In this document: positions 8,458-16,282 of the stretch, piece after piece
Layout of the letters: every line of letters starts with the position of its first letter
Position numbering within the stretch: position 1 is the stretch's first letter
Origin: CANJSG01 sp038203875
GTDB lineage: Bacteria > Verrucomicrobiota > Verrucomicrobiia > Limisphaerales > CANJSG01
Direction: 5' to 3'
DNA: 42,826 nucleotides
Assembly (NCBI GenBank): GCA_038203875.1
Contig: JBBRDN010000012.1
Coordinates: forward strand, 1-42,826
Translations under genes and position numbers: made by a program
The notes under the pieces: model-generated
Databases searched by the model: none
What the model was told of the DNA's origin: nothing
What the model saw: the letters and a program-made list of their open reading frames with translations, nothing else

Positions 8458-9027
8458 ATGAACGACTGGATTGCCCGCTACATCACCGCCCACAAGGCGG
8501 TTCTCGACTCGATCGATCAGGCCGCAGTGGCCCGGCTCATTGCCCGTATCAAGCAGGCTTTGAACGAGGACAAGCAGCTCTTTGTTTTCGGCAATGGCGG
8601 CTCGGCTTCCAACGCCTCCCATTTCGTGACCGATCTCGGCAAGAGTTCTTCCGACAAGGTGGGCCGGCGCTTCCGGGTGCTCTCGCTCAACGACAACATC
8701 AGTTGGGTGACGGCCCTCGGGAACGACTACTCCTACGAAGACGTCTACGTGCGCCAGCTCATGAACTACGGACGTCCCGGTGACGTCGTCCTGACAATGA
8801 GCGTGAGCGGGAGTTCGCCGAACCTCGTGAAAGCCTGCAGCTGGGCGAAGGACAACGGCCTGTTCACGGCGGCGTTGGTTGGCGCGAAGCGTGGGAAGCT
8901 CGCCGAGATCTGCGATGAAACGTTGGTCGTAAACGACACCCACTACGGCCGCGCAGAGGACGCGCAGATGACCATCGCGCACATGCTCTGCTACGCTTTC
9001 ATCGAGCATCCCGAGTGGGCCAATTGA
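8458..9027 (+). CDS. SIS-domain sugar-phosphate isomerase (GmhA-like)
   Basis: A 189-residue cytoplasmic protein made of one SIS domain. The phosphosugar-binding loop is FGNGGSASNASHFVTDL, very close to that of D-sedoheptulose-7-phosphate isomerase GmhA, and the second SIS motif is MSVSGSSPNLVKA. Length equals GmhA (about 190 residues). The product of GmhA is the precursor of ADP-heptose for lipopolysaccharide, but other SIS isomerases and phosphosugar-binding proteins share these motifs and no other heptose genes are visible. The start is either ATG 8458 or GTG 8437, the latter overlapping the cytochrome stop codon; ATG was preferred. It closes the operon that begins with the FG-GAP protein, so a role in handling the sugar oxidised there is possible but unproven. 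Confidence 0.75.
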   Translation: MNDWIARYITAHKAVLDSIDQAAVARLIARIKQALNEDKQLFVFGNGGSASNASHFVTDLGKSSSDKVGRRFRVLSLNDNISWVTALGNDYSYEDVYVRQLMNYGRPGDVVLTMSVSGSSPNLVKACSWAKDNGLFTAALVGAKRGKLAEICDETLVVNDTHYGRAEDAQMTIAHMLCYAFIEHPEWAN

Positions 9028-9043
9028 AATCCGAATGATGAAG

Positions 9044-9124
9044 GCCAAAGGCCGAAGGAAGGCCGAAGCCTGAAAGGTCAGCAGCTTCCGGGCTTTTGCC
9101 GTCGTGACTCTTTCGGCCTTTGGC
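9044..9124. terminator. Long inverted repeat between convergent genes, possible bidirectional terminator
   Basis: GCCAAAGGCCGAA (9044-9056) and TTCGGCCTTTGGC (9112-9124) are perfect 13-base complements enclosing 55 bases that are rich in GGCCGAAG-like words. The site fills the space between the SIS gene (plus) and pilT (minus). There is no strong T-tract, so a function in termination is inferred from position and symmetry. Confidence 0.45.
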
Positions 9125-9146
9125 TGTCAGGTTTCCGGGGTTGGGG

Positions 9147-10235
9147 TCAACCGAGGATGCGTTTGCCCTGGCTGAGGAAGATTCCCTGGAAGTTCATCTC
9201 GAGGGCTTGGGCGTTGGTCGCCCGCTGAAGGGCTTCCTCCTTAGTGACCTTGCCGTCCTGGACGAGCTTCAGCAGTGCCTGGTTGAAGTCCTGCATGCCG
9301 TCGTCCACGCCCGTCTCGATGGCGGCGGCTAGCTTGTCCAGTCGGTTCTCCTCGATGAGTTTTTTGATCGTGCCCGAGTTGACCATGATTTCCTGGGCGG
9401 GGACCACGGTTCCGTCGACTGCCGGAACCATTCGCTGGCAGATCACGGCCTTGAGGGTGCCGGCAAGCTGACGCCGGACCTGTTCGCGTTCGTCGGCCTT
9501 GAAGAAGTCGAGGATGCGGGTGATCGACTGGGAGGCGTTTGTGGTATGGAGCGTGGACAGGACGAGGTGCCCGGTGTCGGCCGCGCTCATGGCCGCGGCG
9601 AAAGACACGGAGTCGCGCATTTCGCCGATCATGATCACGTCTGGATCCTGGCGGAGCGCCGACTTGAGCGCGCCGCTGAAGGAAGGGGTATCGAGGCCGA
9701 CTTCGCGCTGTTCGATGACGGACTGGTTGTCCTCGAAGACGAACTCGATCGGGTCCTCCAGCGTGACGATGTGTTTCCGGAAGTTGGAGTTGATGTGCTC
9801 CAGCATGGCCGCAAGCGTCGTTGATTTGCCCGAACCTGTGGTGCCTGCGACCAGCACGATGCCGCGTTGGGCCTCGGCGATCTTCAGGGTGACCTCCATC
9901 AGGCCGAGTTGCTCGAACGAAGGCACCTGGGCTTTGACCAGACGGAGGGCAAGAGCCCAGGTTCCGCGCTGCTGGAAGATGTTGGTCCGGAAGCGGCCTA
10001 TGCCCGGGACGAAGTAGGAGAAGTCGGTTTCGCGGTCGGCCTCAAGTCGGCCACGATTGTGGCTGGGCGCAATTTCGCGGACGACCTTGTCCATCCACTC
10101 CTGCGTCGGGAAGGGTGCCTCGACATCGATGAGCTGTCGGTTGATGCGGAAGACCACCGGACCGCCGGTCTTCATGTGGATGTCGGAGGCCCCGCCTTGG
10201 ACGGCTGCCTTGAGGATCTTGTGAAAGATTTCCAT
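9147..10235 (-). CDS. pilT: Type IV pilus retraction ATPase (PilT/PilU family)
   Basis: A 362-residue hexameric secretion ATPase that powers pilus retraction at the inner membrane. The N-terminal PAS-like domain begins GGASDIHMKTGGPVVFRIN. Walker A GTTGSGKST is at residues 131-139, the Asp box TLEDPIE at 158-164, Walker B DVIMIGEMRD at 199-208 with catalytic Glu205, and the His box near STLHTTNASQS at 227-237. Length is normal for PilT. The C-terminus (GMQDFNQALLKLVQDGKVTKEEAL) looks more like PilU than PilT, so the paralogue is not certain. A small PilZ-like gene lies 51 bases upstream on the same strand. No pilus assembly genes (pilB, pilC, pilM-Q) are in the window. Confidence 0.9.
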   Translation of the reverse strand: MEIFHKILKAAVQGGASDIHMKTGGPVVFRINRQLIDVEAPFPTQEWMDKVVREIAPSHNRGRLEADRETDFSYFVPGIGRFRTNIFQQRGTWALALRLVKAQVPSFEQLGLMEVTLKIAEAQRGIVLVAGTTGSGKSTTLAAMLEHINSNFRKHIVTLEDPIEFVFEDNQSVIEQREVGLDTPSFSGALKSALRQDPDVIMIGEMRDSVSFAAAMSAADTGHLVLSTLHTTNASQSITRILDFFKADEREQVRRQLAGTLKAVICQRMVPAVDGTVVPAQEIMVNSGTIKKLIEENRLDKLAAAIETGVDDGMQDFNQALLKLVQDGKVTKEEALQRATNAQALEMNFQGIFLSQGKRILG

Positions 10236-10286
10236 GGCTTAGGTGCGGAACGGTAGGGACGGCCGGTGGAATTTCCAGCCGATTGA

Positions 10287-10595
10287 TCAAGCGGACAGGG
10301 AATTCGACGAAGGGAGGTCGTTGTCGGTCGGCGACACGTAGAGGAGGCAGACGCGATGGCCGCCGGTTGCAAGCGGATCGCAGGCCACGACGACCCCCCT
10401 GCGACGCTCGTCGATCCCGTGCTCGGAGCATCGGATATCGATCTCAATTTCGGCGAATAGCGGCAGCGGCCACTGCGAGGGGAATTCGATTCCTGTCGCG
10501 CTGCGCGTGATGGACGAGCAGGGAAGGTTCAATGACAGCGACTGGCCGCCGAAAGGGACCCCGTTAAACCAGACGCCGAGGGTTCGAGCGCTCAT
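10287..10595 (-). CDS. Small PilZ-like protein
   Basis: A predicted 102-residue soluble protein. The pattern LPLFAEIEIDIR, RGVVVACDPLATGGHRVCLLYV resembles the beta-barrel of PilZ domains, which often bind cyclic di-GMP, but the canonical RxxxR and D/NxSxxG motifs are not clear, so c-di-GMP binding is doubtful. The start at ATG 10595 is supported by a GGGAG sequence five bases upstream; a longer frame starting at 10634 lacks this. It lies between fabH (45 bases upstream) and pilT (51 bases downstream), all on the minus strand, which suggests a role linked to pilus function. Could also simply be an uncharacterised small protein. Confidence 0.5.
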   Translation of the reverse strand: MSARTLGVWFNGVPFGGQSLSLNLPCSSITRSATGIEFPSQWPLPLFAEIEIDIRCSEHGIDERRRGVVVACDPLATGGHRVCLLYVSPTDNDLPSSNSLSA

Positions 10596-10600
10596 AGGGA

Positions 10601-10605
10601 CTCCC
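10601..10605 (-). promoter_or_regulatory. Ribosome-binding site that fixes the PilZ-like start
   Basis: GGGAG on the minus strand lies five bases before the ATG at 10595 and decides for this start over the upstream candidate at 10634. Confidence 0.6.
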
Positions 10606-10640
10606 AATAGTAGCATGGCCGGGGCGCGGGTCAAAACCGG

Positions 10641-11657
10641 TCACCACTCGATGAGCGCGGAACCCCAGGTGAGGCCGGCTCCAAAAACGAGGAGGAGGAC
10701 GAGATCTCCGCGAACGACACGGCCGGTCGTGACGGCTTCATCGAGCGCGATGGCGACGGATGCGGCCGAGGTGTTGCCGTAGCGGTCGAGGTTGACGAAG
10801 GTCTTTTCGGCGGACACTCCCAGGCGTTCGCCGACGGCGCTGATGATGCGGAGATTGGCCTGGTGCGGAATGACGAGCTTGATGTCGTCGATCGTCAGGC
10901 CCGCTTTCTCGAGAGCTTCAAATCCGACTGCGACCATGGCGTTGACGGCGCTCTTGAACGTGTCCTTGCCGTTCATCCGCAGGAAGTGCTGGCGGGTCGT
11001 GACGGATTCGGCCGTAGCGGGAACGCGGCTCCCGCCGCCCGGCATGCAGAGGAATTCGCCCTTGGTGCCGTCTGAGGCGAGGCACGTGGTGATGATTCCA
11101 CGTCTGCCAGGCCGATGCTGCAGGACGGCCGCGCCGGCGCCGTCTCCGAAAAGCACGCAGGTCGCGCGGTCGGTCCAGTCGATGATGCTGGAGATCTTCT
11201 CCGCACCGATCACAAGCACATTAGTGACGGATCCGGATTCGATGAACCTCCGGCCAATCTCAAGCGCATAGACGAATCCGGAGCAAGCCGCCTCAATGTC
11301 GAAGGCCATGGATTTCTTCGCACCGAGCCGGTGCTGCACGAGGCACGCCGTGGACGGGAACAGCATGTCGGGCGTGATCGTGGCCACGATGATCAGGTCG
11401 ATCTGGTCCGGCGTAACTCCGGCGGAGGCGAGTGCCCTTTCTGCCGCGTGAAACGCCATGTCCGAAGTAAATTCGTCCGCCCCGGCGATGCGGCGTTCCT
11501 TGATGCCTGTGCGGCTCGTGATCCATTCATCTGACGTTTCAACCAGACTTGCCAACTCCGCGTTGGTCATCACCCGGGCCGGAACGAATGAGCCCACGCC
11601 TGCGATGGAGCATGATTTGCCCCGGAATGGTGATTCGGGGGAATGGGCGGGATTCAT
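10641..11657 (-). CDS. fabH: Beta-ketoacyl-ACP synthase III
   Basis: A 338-residue thiolase-fold enzyme that condenses acetyl-CoA (or another acyl-CoA) with malonyl-ACP to start fatty-acid synthesis. The catalytic triad is visible: Cys125 in EAACSGFVYALE, His265 in IPHQAN and Asn295 in YGNTSAAS. The N-terminal region GVGSFVPARVMTN and EWITSRTGIKERR are typical. It is about 15 residues longer than E. coli FabH at the N-terminus. The start ATG at 11657 overlaps the plsX stop codon as ATGA, so it is translationally coupled to plsX. It belongs to the classic coaD-yceD-rpmF-plsX-fabH order found in many bacteria. Confidence 0.96.
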   Translation of the reverse strand: MNPAHSPESPFRGKSCSIAGVGSFVPARVMTNAELASLVETSDEWITSRTGIKERRIAGADEFTSDMAFHAAERALASAGVTPDQIDLIIVATITPDMLFPSTACLVQHRLGAKKSMAFDIEAACSGFVYALEIGRRFIESGSVTNVLVIGAEKISSIIDWTDRATCVLFGDGAGAAVLQHRPGRRGIITTCLASDGTKGEFLCMPGGGSRVPATAESVTTRQHFLRMNGKDTFKSAVNAMVAVGFEALEKAGLTIDDIKLVIPHQANLRIISAVGERLGVSAEKTFVNLDRYGNTSAASVAIALDEAVTTGRVVRGDLVLLLVFGAGLTWGSALIEW

Positions 11658-12688
11658 GCAGGTTGTATGACAGTCTCGGTCGGCAGGTTCAGGTTAGCAC
11701 GCTGCACTTCTTGAAAAATGATCTGGTTGATCTGGTTGTTGGACGTCTCGCACGCGATGCGGATCGCGCTGCTGATCGACTTCTCCTTGGCCGAACCGTG
11801 GGCCTTGAGGACGTTTCCGTTGAGCCCGAGGAACGGTGCACCGCCGGAAGCGTCCGGGTCCATGCGCCGCTTGATGGACCGAAGGGCGTTCTTGGCCAGC
11901 AAGGCTCCGAGCATGCGTTTGGGGTTGGCCGACAGTTCATCCTTGAGCCAGTGGACCATTCCCGTGGCGAGGCTCTCGATGGTTTTCAGGACGATGTTGC
12001 CGACGAAGCCGTCGCAGACCACGACTTCGACCTTGTTCTCAAACAGGTCGTGTCCTTCCACGTAGCCGATGAAATTGAGATCGACGTTCCGAAGCAGTTT
12101 GAGCGTCTCCTGGGTGAGTTCGGTGCCTTTACCTTCCTCGGTTCCGTTGCTGAGGATGCCGACCCGCGGCTTTTTGTAGCCCAGCATCTGCCGGGAATAG
12201 ACGCTCCCCATGATGGCAAAATGGACCAGATGCTCTGGTCGGCATTCGACATTGGCCCCGGCGTCGAGCAGGACGAACTCGTTGTGTTGGGTCGGAATCA
12301 CTGCCGCGATGGCGGCGCGCTTGACTCCTTCGATCGGCCTTAGGAGCACCGATGAGGCGGCGAAGAGCCCGCCGGTGTTGCCCCGCGAGATGATCGAGTC
12401 TGCTTTGCCGTCCCGGACCAATCCGATCGCCCGGACCATGGAGCAGTCCTTCTTCTTTCGAATCGCGTCCATCGGCTTGTCCTCCATCGTCAGCACTTGG
12501 CTGGCATGCAGAACCCTGACACGGGAGTCGGTAAGCCCGCTCTTGGTCATCAAGGGACGGATTTCGTCCTCGAGTCCGACCAAGTGGAGTTCGGTGATGG
12601 ACGGGATGCTTGCGAGGGCGTGCTTGACGCCGTCAATGACGACGACGACACCGTGGTCGCCTCCCATGGCATCAACCGCAATGCGCAT
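11654..12688 (-). CDS. plsX: Phosphate acyltransferase PlsX
   Basis: A 344-residue peripheral membrane enzyme that converts acyl-ACP and phosphate to acyl-phosphate, the acyl donor for PlsY in phosphatidic-acid synthesis. The start MRIAVDAMGGDHGVVVVIDGV is diagnostic, and SIISRGNTGGLFAAS, LLDAGANVECRPEHLVHFA and VVCDGFVGNIVLKTIES follow in the expected order. Its length is typical. The 51-base gap after rpmF contains a strong hairpin that ends eight bases before the ATG, and no Shine-Dalgarno sequence is visible between them, so expression may be controlled at this point. The stop codon overlaps the fabH start. Confidence 0.96.
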   Translation of the reverse strand: MRIAVDAMGGDHGVVVVIDGVKHALASIPSITELHLVGLEDEIRPLMTKSGLTDSRVRVLHASQVLTMEDKPMDAIRKKKDCSMVRAIGLVRDGKADSIISRGNTGGLFAASSVLLRPIEGVKRAAIAAVIPTQHNEFVLLDAGANVECRPEHLVHFAIMGSVYSRQMLGYKKPRVGILSNGTEEGKGTELTQETLKLLRNVDLNFIGYVEGHDLFENKVEVVVCDGFVGNIVLKTIESLATGMVHWLKDELSANPKRMLGALLAKNALRSIKRRMDPDASGGAPFLGLNGNVLKAHGSAKEKSISSAIRIACETSNNQINQIIFQEVQRANLNLPTETVIQPA

Positions 12689-12696
12689 AAACGGAA

Positions 12697-12731
12697 AGGG
12701 CGCAGCTAGCCAAACGGCCGAACTGCGCCCT
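12697..12731 (-). promoter_or_regulatory. Hairpin between rpmF and plsX, weak terminator or attenuator
   Basis: The arms AGGGCGCAG (12697-12705) and CTGCGCCCT (12723-12731) pair perfectly over 9 bp, and GCC/GGC in the loop (12709-12711, 12716-12718) can add an inner stem. On the minus strand it is followed by TTCCGTTT and then the plsX ATG at 12688. The poor T-tract suggests attenuation or mRNA processing rather than full termination. Confidence 0.55.
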
Positions 12732-12739
12732 CCAAGGAA

Positions 12740-12928
12740 TTACGCTACCGCTTCGATGTTGATCACCTGCTTGCCGCCGTAATATCCGCAGGCGGGGCAA
12801 ACCCGGTGTGGAAGGGACGGGGCTCCGCACTGGGTGCAGGAGATCAGTTGCGGCAGCTTGAGCACGCTGTTGTAGGCGCGGCGCATGCGCTGCCGGCTTC
12901 GTGATGGCTTACGTTTAGGAACGCCCAT
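12740..12928 (-). CDS. rpmF: 50S ribosomal protein L32
   Basis: A 62-residue basic ribosomal protein. The N-terminus MGVPKRKPSRSRQRMRRA is the L32 hallmark. Four cysteines, C31, C34, C44 and C47, form a CxxC...CxxC zinc ribbon, so this is the zinc-binding (C+) form. The gene starts four bases after the yceD stop and sits upstream of plsX and fabH, the standard arrangement linking ribosome and lipid synthesis genes. The hairpin at 12697-12731 separates it from plsX. Confidence 0.96.
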   Translation of the reverse strand: MGVPKRKPSRSRQRMRRAYNSVLKLPQLISCTQCGAPSLPHRVCPACGYYGGKQVINIEAVA

Positions 12929-12932
12929 AAAA

Positions 12933-13430
12933 TCAGAGTTTGAGTTTGTTCAAGGCCGCCCAAACCGGAGACGGATCAGCCGCTTCAGCTATGGACGGGT
13001 CAATTTGATTGCCTGAGGACGGCTTTTTTCGGGCCAATCCATTACAATCCTCTTCGCACAGCGGATGCTGCGGAAACCCAAGCAACATGTCTTCCCGTAA
13101 AAGTGGAGTCAAGTCCACAGACTCGTTGTCGACGGCCACCGCGTCCTCGCCCGTCAGCGGCAGGTGCGCGTCGAAGGGATCAACGACCAGAGTCTGTGTG
13201 AACGGCTTTAGGCACCGGCCGCATTCGCAATCCAGTTGGGCCGTGATCCGACCCCGGACGAGGATGCCGTCGTCTAGGTGCTGCGCGGTGAGTTCAACAT
13301 GGACCGGTTGCCGGAGATGGATCAATTCATCAACCCCCTCGATTTCGAATTCTTCCGGCGCGACGTCGCCATTGATCTCGAGGTCTTTCGTTTCGAGTTC
13401 GCGGAGGGTGAAATGGAGGATCGATTTCAT
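12933..13430 (-). CDS. yceD: YceD family (DUF177) protein
   Basis: A 165-residue cytoplasmic protein of the YceD/DUF177 family, found next to rpmF throughout bacteria. In plants a member is needed for 23S rRNA accumulation, and a role in ribosome assembly is assumed in bacteria. The family core is visible as GRITAQLDCECGRCLKPFTQ (cysteines 68, 70 and 73), then VDLTPLLREDMLLGFPQHPLC. A second pair, C125 and C129, could complete a metal site. The ATG at 13430 overlaps the coaD stop codon (ATGA) and rpmF follows after four bases. Confidence 0.88.
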   Translation of the reverse strand: MKSILHFTLRELETKDLEINGDVAPEEFEIEGVDELIHLRQPVHVELTAQHLDDGILVRGRITAQLDCECGRCLKPFTQTLVVDPFDAHLPLTGEDAVAVDNESVDLTPLLREDMLLGFPQHPLCEEDCNGLARKKPSSGNQIDPSIAEAADPSPVWAALNKLKL

Positions 13431-13918
13431 GTTTGATGGCTTTGGCCCAACCGCTGGCGCAGGGCAGCGGCGATACTGTCCGGCACAAACGGTCCGATGT
13501 CGCCGCCCAATCGGGCGATTTCTTTCACCAGCGTGGAACTGAGGAACGTGTAGGTCTCCTTGGGCATCATGAAGATTGTTTCGACCCGGTCGTTGAGGGT
13601 CCGGTTCATCTGGGCGAGTTGGAACTCGAATTCGAAATCCGAGACCGTTCGCAGACCCCGGATGATGGCCTGTCCTCCCCGGCGTTGCACAAAGTCCACG
13701 AGCAGTCCGTCGAAGCCTTCGGTCTCAACCGTTGCACAGCCGGCTGTCGCTTCTTTTACGAGGCCAACCCGTGCTTCGACGCTGAACAGGGGAGACTTTC
13801 TCTCGTTTTGCGTGATCGCCACGATCAAGCGATCAAATAGTTTTGACGCCCGATGGATGACGTCCAGATGGCCGTTGGTCAGGGGATCGAAACTTCCCGG
13901 ATAAATCGCCGTCCGCAT
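13427..13918 (-). CDS. coaD: Phosphopantetheine adenylyltransferase
   Basis: A 163-residue cytoplasmic nucleotidyltransferase that catalyses the fourth step of coenzyme A synthesis: 4'-phosphopantetheine + ATP to dephospho-CoA. MRTAIYPGSFDPLTNGHLDV holds the TxGH nucleotide-binding motif (T14-H17), and FLSSTLVKEIARLGG is the family's ISSTxVR-like motif. GLRTVSDFEFEFQLAQMNR is also characteristic. Normal length. It opens the coaD-yceD-rpmF-plsX-fabH group; its start is 35 bases downstream of the cyclase stop codon, so read-through from the cyclase gene is possible. Confidence 0.97.
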   Translation of the reverse strand: MRTAIYPGSFDPLTNGHLDVIHRASKLFDRLIVAITQNERKSPLFSVEARVGLVKEATAGCATVETEGFDGLLVDFVQRRGGQAIIRGLRTVSDFEFEFQLAQMNRTLNDRVETIFMMPKETYTFLSSTLVKEIARLGGDIGPFVPDSIAAALRQRLGQSHQT

Positions 13919-13953
13919 GCGAGGAAGCTAGCCCTCTGACTGCGGGGTCGTAA

Positions 13954-16221
13954 TCAAAAAACCTGATACTTCGCAACCAGGTCCGCTTTGATGGTCCGCC
14001 ATGGAACCTCGTAGCCCTGTAAGCCGGACGAGAAGCCCTTCAGGCCCGTGACCTCGAGCTGGATGCATACTTGGGCCAGGTCCGGCGCGAGTTGTTCAAG
14101 TTCCCTGTAGGTGCCTTCCCCTATGATGATGCGACCGCGTCCGGAGAATCCTTCCAAGCGGGACGCCAAGTTCACTTCTCCGCCGAAGACGGTGTAGTTC
14201 AAGACGTGCTGGTCCGAGCCCATCAGGCCGACGGTTACAAATCCTGTGTTGATTCCGGTTCCAAGTGAAATTTCTGGCAGCTTCTCAAACGGCGGTTCAC
14301 CGCGGGCGATGCGGCCCGGGTTTTCCTTTTCGCGTTGTTCGTTTTCCCGCCCGGATTGGACGTTCAACAATTCGATCGCTTGCTGGGATTCGATCGCCGC
14401 CAAGACGCTTCGGAGGGCGTGGTATTTGTCCTCGATGGGCGCCCCCCAGAACGCCATCACACAATCGCCCATGTATTTGTCGAGGGTGCCCCGATGCTTC
14501 TTCACATTGTCCGCAATGGTCGCTAGGTAGCCGTTGATTGTGCGGAGGTTGTTGTCCGCGGCCTGGTCGCGGAAAAGATCGGCTTCCGCGCCGGTGAGGC
14601 CTGTGCGTTGGATGTGGGTGTCGGTTTGCCGTTCCCTCGCGTCCATGAAGGCGGTGAATCCGCGGACGTCGGCGAAGTAGACCGAGACCTTGCGGCGTGA
14701 CCCGCCGAGCACCACCGTGTCGCCCATGAGAAGTTCGTGGACGATGTTCGGGGAGACGATCTTGGAGAAGACATCCTTCACCCGCCTTTTCTCATTCTGC
14801 TCCAGCCTCGCACGGTAGGTCACAAGCATCCCGTGGTTGATCAGCAATCCGCCCCCTGCCGGCAGCCAGAATGGGATCAAGAATCGTTGGGAAGCGAACA
14901 GCCAGTAGGTCAGAAGTGCGTAGGCCATTAGGAGCACGGCGACCGACAGGGACGCCTGGACCGTGCGGAGATTCCAAGTGAACGCGGCGGAGAATGTTCC
15001 CAGAACTACGATCAGCAGAAGGTTCAACCACAAGGCCGAACTCGTAATGAACCGGTCGCCGATCACCATGGCCGCGACGTTCCAGTGTTTGCTGACCAGA
15101 TAGGTATCCTTTGACAGAGGGGTTGCTCCGCGGTCGGTCAGGTCATTGCCGGTCGCTGTGGAGCCGACGATGACCAACTTGTTGCTGAAGGTGTTTTCCT
15201 GCGGCTCTTCTTTTCTCAGGATGTTCCGGCCAAGGAGTTGCTCGAAGCTAAGCGTGGTCAGATTGGGATCCCCGTGGCGCGTCTTCCAGTCGATCAGGAA
15301 GAAGCCCTCTTCATCGAGGGGGATCGTTCGGCTGACTCCGTTGGTGCCCGGGATCGAAAGGTTTCGTCCGATCGGTTCCGCCTTGTCCAAGTCGAGTCCC
15401 AGCGAGCGGGCTGCCAGCATGATTCCCATGTGCCAGATGCGAATCGTCTGGAAAGGTTTCGAAGGCGGGCCGTTCTGGTCCAGATCCGCCGGGTTGAATC
15501 GGCCTTCGGAATCCAACCGGACGACGAGGCTTGGACCGCTGCCCAGATGCGGAATTGTGATGGCCTCTGCATTCACGCGCGCCTTCGTCAGCGCCAGACT
15601 CTGACTTGCCGCATGCTGCCGAATGGCGCGGTGCCAAACCCGTTCGTGATTATTGAAGGGTTTTGCCCGGCGCAGGACACCGTCGCCGTCCTTCACGGCG
15701 GAGATGTCGCCGATCGGCACCTTGGCGGCAAGAAACAGCTCGTCGGGAATCACGTCTTCCGAAGCGGCGAGGATTCCTATTCTGCTAGTTGAAAGGCTGC
15801 GGGCGAAGGCCTCATCCGACCCGATCAGTTCGCCGCTGGGGAGTTGGGTCGGGGCGTGGTCTGCTCTCGGTTCGGCGAACAGAACGTCGAATGCAACCGC
15901 TTTGGCCCCCTCCGCCGAGAGTTCGTCCAGCAGTTTGGCGTGCAGGTGCCTAGGCCAGTAGAGGCCGAACTGGAAACCCAGGGATCCGTCCGCGATGGAA
16001 AGAATGCTTTCGTCGCGGATCTCGACGAACCCCAGTTTTGAAACCGAATCGTCGTCGGACCGCTTGGTGGCGGTGAGCTGCATCAGCTTGTCGTAGACGA
16101 TCCATTCCCAGCGTTGAATTCCGAAGTTCCATCCGCCGTATTGGAGCACTTCGATTAGGCAGAGCAAACCCAGGATGACACTCGTCATCAGCGTGGGCAG
16201 AAGCCAGGGGCGTTTCTTCAC
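13954..16221 (-). CDS. CHASE2-domain class III adenylate cyclase
   Basis: A membrane receptor cyclase of about 755 residues. One N-terminal helix (LMTSVILGLLCLIEVL) is followed by a periplasmic CHASE2 sensor (about 60-385), three helices (about 395-470) and a cytoplasmic class III cyclase domain. Counting from the GTG at 16221, metal-binding aspartates are D518 in YFADVRGFT and D586 in KYMGDCVMAFWGAP. Adenine-selecting residues K582 and T677 (NYTVFGG) favour ATP, and the transition-state pair is N684/R688 in VNLASRLEG. Two inserts are unusual: about 530-560 (TDTHIQRTGLTGAEADLFRD) and about 618-648. No ATG exists near the N-terminus; GTG 16221 or TTG 16230 are the options, and both lie at the T-tract of the upstream terminator. 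The fecR gene is directly upstream, a recurring pairing with CHASE2 cyclases. Confidence 0.9.
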   Translation of the reverse strand: MKKRPWLLPTLMTSVILGLLCLIEVLQYGGWNFGIQRWEWIVYDKLMQLTATKRSDDDSVSKLGFVEIRDESILSIADGSLGFQFGLYWPRHLHAKLLDELSAEGAKAVAFDVLFAEPRADHAPTQLPSGELIGSDEAFARSLSTSRIGILAASEDVIPDELFLAAKVPIGDISAVKDGDGVLRRAKPFNNHERVWHRAIRQHAASQSLALTKARVNAEAITIPHLGSGPSLVVRLDSEGRFNPADLDQNGPPSKPFQTIRIWHMGIMLAARSLGLDLDKAEPIGRNLSIPGTNGVSRTIPLDEEGFFLIDWKTRHGDPNLTTLSFEQLLGRNILRKEEPQENTFSNKLVIVGSTATGNDLTDRGATPLSKDTYLVSKHWNVAAMVIGDRFITSSALWLNLLLIVVLGTFSAAFTWNLRTVQASLSVAVLLMAYALLTYWLFASQRFLIPFWLPAGGGLLINHGMLVTYRARLEQNEKRRVKDVFSKIVSPNIVHELLMGDTVVLGGSRRKVSVYFADVRGFTAFMDARERQTDTHIQRTGLTGAEADLFRDQAADNNLRTINGYLATIADNVKKHRGTLDKYMGDCVMAFWGAPIEDKYHALRSVLAAIESQQAIELLNVQSGRENEQREKENPGRIARGEPPFEKLPEISLGTGINTGFVTVGLMGSDQHVLNYTVFGGEVNLASRLEGFSGRGRIIIGEGTYRELEQLAPDLAQVCIQLEVTGLKGFSSGLQGYEVPWRTIKADLVAKYQVF

Positions 16222-16228
16222 GGGAAAC

Positions 16229-16262
16229 AAAAAACCCAGAGTAACGCGAGTTACTCTGGGTT
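16229..16262 (-). terminator. Strong intrinsic terminator between fecR and the cyclase gene
   Basis: AACCCAGAGTAAC (16233-16245) and GTTACTCTGGGTT (16250-16262) form a perfect 13-bp stem with a GCGA/TCGC tetraloop. On the minus strand it is followed by six T (16234-16229) and then TTG/GTG, the only starts available to the cyclase gene. It ends fecR transcription and must be read through or bypassed for the cyclase to be made from the fecR promoter. Confidence 0.9.
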
Positions 16263-16282
16263 GGATAGTTCGTTAGGAGACC

